This document shows positions 7,408 through 15,000 of a stretch of 15,000 bases of DNA, one piece after another. This DNA is from Stramonita haemastoma (taxonomy: Eukaryota > Mollusca > Gastropoda > Neogastropoda > Muricidae). The notes below the pieces were generated by a model. It saw only the letters and a list, made by a program, of their open reading frames with translations, had not been told where the DNA came from and made no database searches. Every line of letters starts with the position of its first letter. Position 1 is the stretch's first letter. The stretch is taken from the NCBI GenBank assembly GCA_030674155.1, contig CM060342.1, forward strand, positions 26,765,357 through 26,780,356, written 5' to 3'. The translations under genes and the position numbers were made by a program.

Positions 7408-7581
7408 AAGAAGAACAAGAAGAACAAGAAGAACAAGAAGATGAAGAAGAAGAAGAAAGAAGAAGAAGAAGAAGAAGAAGAAGAAGAAGAAGAAGAAGAA
7501 GAAGAAGAAGAAGAAAAGAAGAAGGGAGAAGGAAAGAGGAGAAGAAGAAAGAGATGAAGAAGAAAGAAAAGAAAGAAAGAA

Positions 7582-7641
<60 letters not shown>

Positions 7642-7659
7642 ACAGAATGGAGGAAAGCA

Positions 7660-7729
<70 letters not shown>

Positions 7730-7750
7730 AAAACAGAATGGAGGAAAGCA

Positions 7751-7788
<38 letters not shown>

Positions 7789-8331
7789 AAAGAAAGAAAA
7801 GAACAGAATGGAGGAAAGCAGGAAGAAAGAAAGAAAGTTGCAGCATGCAATACCACAGCGACAAGGATATGAGAATAAAGGCAGGAAGAAGAAGGAGGAG
7901 GAGGAGGAGGAAGAAGAAGAAGAAGAAGAAGAAGAAGAAGAAGAAGAAGAAGAAGAAGAAGAAGAAGAAGAAGAAGAGAAGAAGAAGAAGAAGAAGAAGA
8001 AGAAGAAGAAAAGAAGAAGAAGAAGAAGAAGAAGAATTGAGAAGAAGAAGAAGAAGAAGAAGAAGAAGAAGAAGAAGAAAAGAAGAAGAAGAAGAAGAAG
8101 AAAGAAGAAGAAGAATTGAGAAGAAGAAGAAGAAGAAGAAGAAGAAGAAGAAGAAGAAGAAGAAGAAGAAGAAGAAGAAGAGAAGAAGAAGAAGAAGAAG
8201 AAGAAGAAGAAGAAGAAATGCAAAGAAGAAGAAGAAAGATGCAAAGAAGAATGCAAAGAAGAATGCAAAGAAGAAGAAGAAGAAGAAAGGAAGAAATAGA
8301 ATGGAGGAAAGAAGAAGAAAGAAATAGAACT
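7255..8331. repeat. purine array 1: (GAA)n, (GAG)n, (GAAA)n
   Basis: This is about 1.08 kb of nearly pure purine on the plus strand. In order it contains GGA and GAA units, a CAA stretch (7374-7406), GAACAA units (7407-7440), more GAA, then GAAA tetranucleotides (about 7560-7834). The tetranucleotides are broken three times by ACAGAATGGAGGAAAGCAGG at 7642, 7733 and 7803. A second non-repeat flank lies at 7835-7882, and GAA then continues with GAATTGAGAAG and GAATGCAAAGAA variants. The Lys/Glu/Arg frames on plus and Phe/Ser/Leu frames on minus are translated repeat. Confidence 0.96.
7835..7882 (+). repeat. repeat flank preceding (GAA)n, copy 2
   Basis: This is the second copy of the string at 7213, displaced by 622 bp and differing by a few substitutions and small indels. 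It is again followed by GAAGAAGAAGGAGG and (GAA)n. It shows that array 1 contains a duplicated block or two insertions of the same element end. Confidence 0.65.
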
Positions 8332-8833
8332 AGGGAGGGGGGGGGGGGCAAGAAAAATTGACTTTTATTTCAAGGAGGATTATGTTATGAGTAAACTTTT
8401 TTTTTACAATCAGCCGTAGGTAACCCTCCCCCAAAAAAACAAATAAACAAACAAAAAAGAAGTACCGTTAAAGGAAAGAGCCGGGTAGAAAAAATGAAGG
8501 AAAAGAGAAGGAAAGAGAAGAACGGATGAAAAAGGAAAAGAAAGAGAAAAATGGAGAGAAGCAGAAAGGAGTAGGATGGAAGGAAAGAAGAATGTAGAAG
8601 GAGAAAACTAGGAAAGAAAAAGGGAAAGAGAAAAAGAAAGAAAAAAAAAGAGAGAAACTCAACCCCAAAAAGGACGGAGAAAGAATGCAAAGAGGCTGTT
8701 TGAAGGAAGAAACAGAGCAATGTTTGGCAGCTAAACATCTCAAATGCCAGCAGGGATGGTATGGGGCTTCCTCAGCAACAAGATGTAAGGCGCCCATACC
8801 TTCACGACAGGTGGCTGCTCTGTGAACTTCCCT
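8332..8833. other. A/G-rich spacer between arrays 1 and 2
   Basis: A G-run near 8335-8349 is followed by irregular, A- and G-rich sequence to about 8690, probably decayed purine array. About 140 bp of mixed sequence (8690-8833) follows. No gene is recognised. Confidence 0.55.
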
Positions 8834-9817
8834 GCCTCCTCCTCCTCCTCCTCCTCCTCCTCCTCCTCCTCCTCCACCTCCTCTTCCTCCACCTCCTCCG
8901 TCTTCTCCTCCTCTTCTTTCTCCTCCTTCTTGTTCTTCTTCCTCTTCCTCTTCTTCTATTTCTTGTTCTTGTTGTTGTTGTTGTTGTTGTTGTTCTTTCT
9001 TCTTCTTCCTCTTCTTCTTCTTTTCTTCTTCTTCTTCTTCTTCTTCTTCTTCTTTCTTCTTCCTTCTTCTTCTTCTCTTCTCCTTTTTTCTGCTCCTCCT
9101 CCTCCTCCTTCTTCTTCTTCTTCTTCTTCTTCTTCTTCGCTCTCCTTCCTCTTCTTCTTCTTCTTTCTTTCTTCTTCTTCCTCTTCATATCTTCTTTCTT
9201 CTTCGCAATTCTTCTTTTTCGCAATTCTTCTTTCGAAATTCTTCTTTGCTATTTCTTCTTCTTTTCTTCTTCTCGACTTTTTTTTTTCTTCTTCGCAATT
9301 CTTCTTCTTCTTCGCAATTCTTCTTCTTCGCAATTCTCTTGATTCTTGTTCTTGTTCTTGTTGTTCTTGTTGTTGTTGTTGTTTTCTTCTTCTTCTTGTT
9401 CTTCTTGCTTTCTTCTTCTTCTTCTTCTTCTTCTTCTTCTTCTTCTTTCTTCTTCTTCTTCCAATTCTTCTTCGCAATTCTTCTTCTTCTTCGCAATTCT
9501 TCTTCTTTCGCAATTCTTCTCTTCTTCTTCTTCTTCTTCTTCTTCTTCTTCTCCTTCTTCTCTCTTCTTTGCATTCTTCTTTGCATTCTCTTCTTCTTCT
9601 TCTTCTTCTTCTTCTTCGCATTCTTCTTCTTCTTCTTCGCAATCTCTTCTTCTCTTCCTCGCAATTTTTCTTCTTCCTCGCAATATCTTCTTCTTCTTCT
9701 TCTTCTCTTCTTCTTCTTCTCTTCTTCTTCTTAATTCTCCTCCATCCTCTCCTCCTCCTCCTCCTCCTCCCTCCTCCTCCTCCTCCTCCTCCTCTTCCTC
9801 CTCCTATCTTCTTCTCA
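8834..9817. repeat. pyrimidine array 2: (TTC)n, (CTC)n
   Basis: This is about 980 bp of nearly pure pyrimidine on the plus strand. It starts and ends with CTC blocks and has TTC in the middle. Rare variants include a GTT run (about 8966-8995), TTGTTC units (about 9346-9382), TTCGCAATTCTTC many times between 9200 and 9510, and TTTGCATTCTTC near 9569-9590. These are the reverse complements of variants in arrays 1 and 3. Long Leu/Phe/Ser frames are artefacts. Confidence 0.96.
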
Positions 9818-10135
9818 CAGCTGCTACTTGTGTTCCAAGCGCTAAAGAAAGACACTTTCTGTTAAGTACACAACCCCCCAAACTCCAACGCAGCTAACAC
9901 CATCTCCCCCTCCTACCTGTCGAAAGCTTCTCTGCCTGTCACCTCCCTCCTGTCTATTTTCTGCTTTCCTGGTCCATTTTCTGCCTTTTTTCCCCCCACA
10001 AAGACTTCAAAGATAGCAATTCTTCCCCATGTCAAAAGTTGAATGCGCTGGGCCTGACTTGTCAGGTGCTTAATGGCAGCGCAAGGCATTTTCGTACAAA
10101 TTATGACAGACAAAAAATAGTTGTTGTGTGAGTGT
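9818..10135. other. unassigned spacer between arrays 2 and 3
   Basis: This is C-rich, then mixed sequence without a recognisable gene. It contains the nested inverted repeat at 10044-10083. Confidence 0.5.
10044..10083. other. nested inverted repeat
   Basis: The outer arms TGCGCTG (10044-10050) and CAGCGCA (10077-10083) are exact complements. The inner arms CCTGAC (10053-10058) and GTCAGG (10061-10066) are also exact complements around TT, so about five inner pairs could form with a four-base loop. The inner and outer stems are separated by an asymmetric internal loop. No RNA family is recognised. Confidence 0.65.
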
Positions 10136-10512
10136 TAGACGAAGCAGAAGAATTGCGAAGAAGAAGAAGAATTGCAAAGAAGAATTGCGAAGAAGAATTG
10201 CAAAGAAGAAGAAGAAGAAGAAGAAGAAGAAGAAGAAGAAGAAGAAGAAGAAGAAGAAGAAGAAGAAGAAGAACAAGAACAAGAAGAAGAACAAGAAGAA
10301 TTGCAAATAATTGCGAAGAAGAAGAAGAATTGCGAAGAAGAAGAAGAAGAATTGCGAAGAAGAAGAAGAAGAAGAAGAAGAAGAAGAAGAAGAAGAAGAA
10401 GAAGAAGAAGAAGAAGAAGAAGAAGAAGAGGAAGAATTGCAAAGAATTAAGAAGAAAGAAGAAAGAAGAAGAAGAAGAAGAAGAAGAAGAAGAAGAAGAA
10501 GAAGAAGAAGAA

Positions 10513-10555
<43 letters not shown>

Positions 10556-10665
10556 TGTAAAGAATTGCGAAGAATTGCGAAGAATTGCAAAGAAGAAGAA
10601 GAAGAAGAACAAGAAGAACAAGAACAAGAAGAAAAACAACAGCAACAACAACAACAACAACAACA
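10136..10665. repeat. purine array 3: (GAA)n with AATTGC variants
   Basis: This is a GAA array on the plus strand with frequent GAATTGCGAAGAA and GAATTGCAAAGAA units. GAACAAGAAGAACAA units follow, and it ends in a CAA run (about 10634-10665). It shares variants and the GAA-GAACAA-CAA order with array 1 and, inverted, with array 2. Confidence 0.95.
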
Positions 10666-11340
10666 AGGCTCTTGGTGTGGGGGCAGTCTCCTCACCATCC
10701 TTTATACCACAGCACCCCCACCACAGCCGCAGTATTTCTCCCCACACACAGACCCTGTACTGTACCTTGACTGCAAGATGGGGATGTAGTCAGCTGCTTT
10801 ATGGGGCAAGACACTCTGTGAAGTCTGTCCCCTGATGTATTTATGACATGGGCAGCTTTTCATTTTTTGGGGGGGAGGGAAAAACAAACGAGGAGAAAGT
10901 ATCCAGGCTTTTATTCCTCTCCGCTTTGTGCCGCTTCTTATCTACTATGACAGCCATGACGGCATAATTTCCTCAGTAGTTGGGCTTCTCTTGTCTGGCA
11001 ATAATAAGGACCCCCTGATGAAGATAAAATCGGATTGAAACGGGGGAGGGAGGGTATCATAAAACTGAGGGGGTTAAAACCACTTCAAATGCAGCAACTG
11101 TACTTCAACAGCTATTAAAACGTGGTGGGGAAAAAAAGGATACTAAAATATACAACCATGAAGAATACATGTAAAACCGAAGTAAAAAAAAAAAAAGTTG
11201 ATGGATGGTTGCTTATGCTGGAAAGGAAGAAATACGATGTAAAAGTGACTACTAATGTTATTAGAAGAATCTGCTGGTATGTTTGGCAGTTCTGGTTATT
11301 TCTGTATTACCTTCAGTGACTTTGTTTCTATACACAGTTA
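10666..11340. other. unassigned single-copy-looking DNA
   Basis: No gene or known element is recognised. A small G-run lies near 10870 and GGGGGAGGGAGGG near 11042. Short frames (for example 11122-11319, plus) have no domain and include an A-run. I see no defensible exon. Confidence 0.45.
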
Positions 11341-11368
11341 ACTATAATTCAGAAAGGAGGTTGTTGGT

Positions 11369-11430
11369 AAAAAAAAAAAGAAAAAGGAAGAAATACAAAA
11401 AAAAGAAGAAACGAAAAAAAAAAAAAAACC
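11369..11430. repeat. poly(A)-rich tract
   Basis: Repeated A-runs are separated by single G or GAAG units and end in a 15-16 A run followed by CCC. This could be a decayed retroposon tail, but no element body was found upstream. Confidence 0.6.
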
Positions 11431-11525
11431 CACTTCGCTGACAGAAGAGGTTCTCAAACAGAAGAAGCCAACTGCTTGTCAAGTTAAGTGTGTTGACTGC
11501 AAAAAGAAACCCTTTACAGCAGAAA

Positions 11526-11530
<5 letters not shown>

Positions 11531-11623
<93 letters not shown>
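11531..11623. repeat. (CA)n microsatellite
   Basis: This CA run of over 90 bp carries a single CACCACAC interruption near 11577. Confidence 0.97.
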
Positions 11624-11624
<1 letters not shown>

Positions 11625-12029
11625 ATCCTCCAAGCCAGGCCAGGCATCTGAAGCTCCACACCAGCTGTTTCTTTGTCGATGCTTTATGCCACATTACACA
11701 AGAGTCACGAGGTGATAAAGCCTTCTTTGTTGAGCAGGCAAAGCCATGACCCCCACAAACCCCGTCACTACTACCCTCGGTGCCACAGAGCTGACAGGAC
11801 CTGTTGTACAGGTACCTACCTACCCGCACCACCACCACCCCCACTTCCCTCCCTTCACCATCCCTCCCTCAGCATAAACAGACTCACAGGCAGCAAACTA
11901 CAAAAGAGAGGGTGTTTGGGGTGCAAGGTACTCACACCGCTTTCAAACATCCCATTTTCTGCCAGAGAAAGCCAATACCCTTCTTCACTTTCACCCGCAC
12001 CTTGTTTACCCACCATGTGGAAGGCTTGG

Positions 12030-12075
12030 CCTTGACACGATGTCAAAGGGGTCAAGGACAGAAGCAATGTCAAGG
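12030..12075. other. cluster of TGTCAA/TTGACA motifs
   Basis: CCTTGACA (12030-12037) is followed after CGA by TGTCAAAGG, then GGGTCAAGG, then TGTCAAGG (12068-12075). CCTTGACA is the exact complement of the last copy. The set could be a small hairpin or a cluster of nuclear-receptor-like half sites; neither can be proved here. Confidence 0.4.
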
Positions 12076-12127
12076 TTTCTCCAGGCCTAAAGTTATGCCC
12101 CTTTGCCGCGTAAATCACCCAAGATTT

Positions 12128-12147
12128 GTTGCTGTGATGACAGCAAC
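12128..12147. other. 8-bp hairpin
   Basis: GTTGCTGT and ACAGCAAC are exact complements around a GATG loop. There is no poly(T) tract after it, and its function is unknown. Confidence 0.6.
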
Positions 12148-12376
12148 TTTCGTCGTGTTCGTTATCTAGAGCTTAAACGTCTTTACGGATCACATCATGA
12201 GTGGTATTCGTTTTGTTGTTTATGATCTGATAAATGTCTTCTTTACAGACAGTGTTCTTCTTTTTTAACAGAGCACCCCCTTCCCCACTACCCCCAAACC
12301 TCACTCCCCACCCCCACCCCCCACTCTCCCTTTCGTCCCATCTGCCTTCCTGATCTTCCCACAATACCGTTCACCC

Positions 12377-12472
12377 CTGAAAGGCCGTTATATTATAAGG
12401 CTTTTCAGTCCAGGGGCTAACTCACCCCTTGCAGAGTCCCAACAATGCCATCATTATGATATAGTGTTGGGA
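12377..12472. other. two adjacent inverted repeats
   Basis: CTGAAAGGCC..TTATA and TATAAGGCTTTTCAG (12377-12407) form a near-perfect 15-bp palindrome with one bulge and one mismatch. About 30 bp later, TCCCAACA (12437-12444) and TGTTGGGA (12465-12472) are exact complements around a 20-nt AT-rich loop. A MITE-like end is possible, but no target-site duplication is evident. Confidence 0.6.
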
Positions 12473-12651
12473 GGCCCCACATAGTCAGTCAATTCCTGGG
12501 ACATTTTGTCGTGTTGAGGGAGAGAGAGAGAAAGCCAGCCAGGGGTCTCTTTCAAGTGCTTGAGTCCTTCCTGTTCATAACGCGACCCTGTTTTCACACC
12601 AAAAATTAATGATGGTGATGGTGGTGGTGGATTCGACTTTTGTACTTTGAG

Positions 12652-12780
12652 AAGGAGAGAGAGAAGGGAGAGAGGTAGAGAAGAGAGAAGAGAGAGGAGA
12701 GAGAGAGAGAGAGAGAGAGAGACACACACACACAACACACACACACACACACACACACAACACACAGCAACACACACACA
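12652..12780. repeat. compound (GA)n-(CA)n microsatellite
   Basis: An irregular GA block (about 12652-12721) passes directly into CA with CAACA interruptions. The layout parallels the (TC)n-(CA)n locus at 3075-3242. Confidence 0.95.
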
Positions 12781-12850
12781 GTAGACAGACAGACAGACAG
12801 ACAGACAGACAATGTCTGACAGACAGACACGCAGACAGACAGACAGACAG
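12781..12850. repeat. (CAGA)n microsatellite
   Basis: Tandem CAGA/GACA units are interrupted by CAATGTCTGAC and CACGCAGAC. Together with the adjoining GA and CA blocks it forms a three-motif compound array. Confidence 0.95.
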
Positions 12851-12880
12851 AGCTCACCACGACCATTTCAAAACATCCTC

Positions 12881-12972
12881 TGTGTGTGTGCGTGCGTGCG
12901 CGCGTGCGCGTGTGCGTGTGCGCGCTTGTGTGCGTGCGTACGTGCATGCAAGCGCGTGGGTGTGGGTGTGTG
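12881..12972. repeat. TGTG/TGCG-rich alternating tract
   Basis: This is almost continuous alternating purine-pyrimidine sequence made of TG and CG steps, with GTACGTGCATGCA near 12937. It is prone to Z-DNA. Confidence 0.85.
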
Positions 12973-13485
12973 TTAGTAGTAAGCGTGGGACAGCGCTAAC
13001 AGATAATGATGTGTGCAGTGTGCGACCCCCTCCCACTGTAATCGCTACCATCTATCAGTCAGTAAGTAACCTGGACTGTACTGGACTGTACTGTACTCGC
13101 ACTGTCAGGGAGACACAGGAGGTTCTGGGTGGTCCCTCCCTAGTCCCTCCCTCCCTCCCTGCCTGCCTGCTTCCCCCCCCCCTCACTGCCCTGATAGCAG
13201 CTCCCTACCCTTGCTTTTCTCTCTTCCTCCTGTCACTACCCACTAGGCCCGCGATGCGTCAATTGGGCCAAGATCCTGTTATGTTGCTTGCTCACATTAA
13301 ATTGATGACCTCTCTGTGGATTTCATTCAACAGCTGTGTGCCCATCACAGTTATTATTTTCTGCTTGAAATCTTAGGGTTTGGACATTTTCAAGATTGTT
13401 TTCAGAGGTAGGAAGTGCTGCTGGGTTTTGCTTTTGTTGTCATTGTTGGTGTTGGTGGTTTTGTTTTAATGTGTTAGGTGTGTCA
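12973..13485. other. unassigned spacer
   Basis: This contains a short GGACTGTACT-type direct repeat (13072-13096), a CCCT/CCTG block (about 13133-13171) and a C-run (13174-13182). No gene is recognised. Confidence 0.5.
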
Positions 13486-13681
13486 AATAAACGTTACACA
13501 ATACGAAATCAAACGATAAGCAAAAGAATGAATTGAATAAACGCTACACAATACCACACTATAAGATAAGCAGAAGAATGAATTGAATGAACGCTACATA
13601 ATACCACACCAAACGATTACCAAAAGAATGAATTGAATGAACACTACATAATACCATCACTTCAAACGAGCAGCAAAGAAG
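13486..13681. repeat. 50-bp minisatellite, nearly four units
   Basis: Units start at 13486, 13536, 13586 and 13636. The first three are exactly 50 bp, open with AATRAACG(C/T)TACA and close with AAAAGAATGAATTG (CAGAAGAATGAATTG in unit 2). The fourth keeps the first 20 bases and then decays. The constant length with scattered substitutions indicates an old tandem duplication. Confidence 0.92.
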
Positions 13682-13733
13682 GAGTGCAATAGAAGTGTAA
13701 TTATTGAAATGCAACACGAAGTGTTTGGGTGGG

Positions 13734-13750
13734 TAGATAGATAGATAGAT
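13734..13750. repeat. short (GATA)n microsatellite
   Basis: Four GATA units are present in tandem within otherwise unassigned sequence. Confidence 0.85.
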
Positions 13751-13960
13751 GTATGTCAAGTCAAAAACGCTTGAAATTATCCATTCCATGATGGTCAGTT
13801 ACAGAAATAGAATGGACTGAAATTGAGATTCCAAGCAGTAAATAGCCGTGATGGGCATGCTTAAGTCCACGGAGAGGTCAAAGGTAAGCAATACGACCTT
13901 CACCCAACTGACGCATCCCCTACTATAAAACTGCTCCTCTAATGTCTCTTCAGAGGATCC

Positions 13961-14036
13961 GAGTGGAGCAGCCGAGTGGTTAGACTGTGTCTGCTTTAAC
14001 TCCTGACGCTTAATGAGGGTGTGAGGGTCGAGTCTG
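13961..14036 (+). mobile_element. tRNA-like SINE head, plus strand
   Basis: CAGCCGAGTGGTTA at about 13969-13982 is close to a Leu/Ser-type A box. GGGTCGAGTCT at 14025-14035 differs from the B box by one base in its core. Spacing of about 42 nt is normal for an internal pol III promoter. No tRNA acceptor stem can be drawn, so this is a tRNA-derived repeat, not a tRNA gene. Confidence 0.65.
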
Positions 14037-14195
14037 CAGAGTGGAGTCTGTGTTAGGAAGTTGGTACTGATGGTGACTCCAGCGGGGAAAATAATATATC
14101 CCCTTGAAGGGACAGACGTCTCAGAAGGGGCTCGAACCTGGGATGTCAGGCCATGACTTCAACGATTTAACCACTAGGATATCCTGCCCCCCACC
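14037..14195 (-). mobile_element. tRNA-derived SINE, copy 4 (minus strand)
   Basis: The head reads inward from the right: A box TATCCTAGTGGTTAA at 14181-14167 and B box GGTTCGAGCCCC at 14138-14127. The body includes the segment GGTACTGATGGTGACTCCAG (14063-14082 on plus), which is shared with copies 1 and 2. The 3' half and tail are missing. In their place lies the plus-strand head at 13961-14036, so two heads face each other across one body. Confidence 0.75.
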
Positions 14196-14217
14196 CCACA
14201 TAGATGATACGAACATT

Positions 14218-14531
<314 letters not shown>

Positions 14532-14625
14532 GAAGAAGAAGAAGAAGAAGAAGAAGAAGAAGAAGAAGAAGAAGAAGAAGAAGAAGAAGAAGAAGAAGAA
14601 GAAGAAGAAGAAGAAGAAGAAGAAG
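14532..14625. repeat. (GAA)n microsatellite
   Basis: This pure run of about 31 GAA units is joined without a gap to the preceding ACT array. It is the same trinucleotide as the large arrays at 7.3-10.7 kb but lacks their AATTGC variants. Confidence 0.97.
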
Positions 14626-14658
14626 CGTCTGAAATGATGATGATAATGCATATATGTT

Positions 14659-14712
14659 TGAGTGCGTGCATGCATGCATGCATACGTGCGTGTCTGTAGA
14701 CGTGTGTGTATA
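14659..14712. repeat. TGCA/TGTG alternating tract
   Basis: Tandem TGCA units (about 14667-14682) sit inside TGCG/TGTG alternating sequence. Confidence 0.8.
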
Positions 14713-14715
14713 CCG

Positions 14716-15000
14716 CAACAGGACTTATGTTTATCTAAGCCAGCTTTGATACCTTACAAAACGTCTACCTGACAAGAAACTGAAACAAAACTCACTACCC
14801 AAAAAACCCCGGAAAGGAAAACAAACCTAAAACGACAAAAAGTCCAGCAAAAAAAGAAAAAAAAGAGAAAGAAACAATACCACACAGAATTCAAAAAGGA
14901 AAGAAGGATGATACTGCAACAACAAAACACAAAATACAAAGATAAACAACACGACAACAGCAAAGAAAGAAAGAAGAGTATGCTGCTTGCTGTGGCAGAC
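14716..15000. other. unassigned A-rich right end
   Basis: This is A-rich, C/A-dominated non-coding sequence with GAAA units near 14963-14976. No gene is recognised, and the sequence runs off the window. Confidence 0.5.

Larger units (their letters stand above)
11624..12370. other. unassigned single-copy-looking DNA
   Basis: This is mixed non-coding sequence. C-rich stretches lie at about 11823-11870 and 12283-12330. No conserved protein segment is recognised in any frame. Confidence 0.45.

Noticed and set aside
7092..8327. 411-residue Lys/Glu/Arg-rich frame (and minus-strand Phe/Ser/Leu frames)
   Set aside because: Translated (GAA)n, (GAAA)n and (GAG)n. All frames of the array are open because purine trinucleotides rarely make stops; there is no domain.
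8761..9897. Leu/Phe/Ser-rich frames resembling membrane proteins
   Set aside because: Translated (TTC)n and (CTC)n. Hydrophobicity is a by-product of the repeat.
11122..11319. 65-residue plus frame with Trp-rich end
   Set aside because: It starts in A-rich DNA and includes a poly(A) run. There is no domain, no homologue recognised and no splice context.
11673..12169. 120- and 121-residue overlapping plus frames
   Set aside because: The two frames cover the same low-complexity C-rich DNA, and neither shows a recognisable domain or coding bias by eye.
13961..14195. True tRNA genes
   Set aside because: A and B boxes are present, but no acceptor stem or complete cloverleaf can be drawn, and the body matches other SINE copies.

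Overview
This is a non-coding, repeat-dominated piece of an animal nuclear genome. I found no cellular protein gene, rRNA gene or true tRNA gene. Nearly every long reading frame here is a translated simple repeat (runs of Leu-Ser, Lys, Glu, Arg, Cys-Val or His-Thr) and should not be annotated as protein. The density of (TC)n, (CA)n, (GAA)n and (CTA)n arrays, a tRNA-derived SINE family, and two non-LTR retrotransposon types together suggest an invertebrate, most likely a mollusc and perhaps a marine gastropod. That attribution is an inference.

Layout. Positions 1-398 are (GA)n tracts holding two identical 60-bp stubs of a LINE 3' end on the minus strand. Positions 829-3074 hold a 5'-truncated LINE on the plus strand. 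It has an uninterrupted reverse transcriptase frame, a short 3' UTR with a hairpin and AATAAA, and a (TCTGCG)n tail. It sits between two (TC)n tracts. The two stubs carry the same terminus and also lie in TC (on the element's sense strand), so all three visible copies are in the same microsatellite. This is the most interesting signal in the window.

Positions 3154-5312 contain (CA)n and (TG)n arrays, three copies of a tRNA-derived SINE (one minus with a complete head, one minus, one plus and 5'-truncated, the last two abutting), and a decayed C-terminal relic of a second, RTE-like LINE (4431-4814). A 54-56 bp minisatellite lies at 5670-5890. A (TG)n to (CA)n inverted microsatellite lies at 5933-6169.

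Positions 7255-10665 are dominated by three kilobase-scale purine/pyrimidine arrays. The strand of the purines alternates (purine on plus, then pyrimidine on plus, then purine on plus). The arrays share the same rare variant units, as expected of inverted copies of one expanding repeat.

Positions 10666-15000 are mostly unassigned single-copy-looking DNA broken by (CA)n, (GA)n, (CAGA)n and TGCG-rich tracts. They also contain a 50-bp minisatellite (13486-13681), a fourth SINE copy with two tRNA-like heads facing each other (13961-14195), and a compound (CTA)/(CTG)/(GAA) array (14218-14625).

The only candidate working protein is the LINE reverse transcriptase, and that copy lacks its 5' half. 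The SINEs have no coding capacity and would depend on a LINE partner, which cannot be identified from this window.
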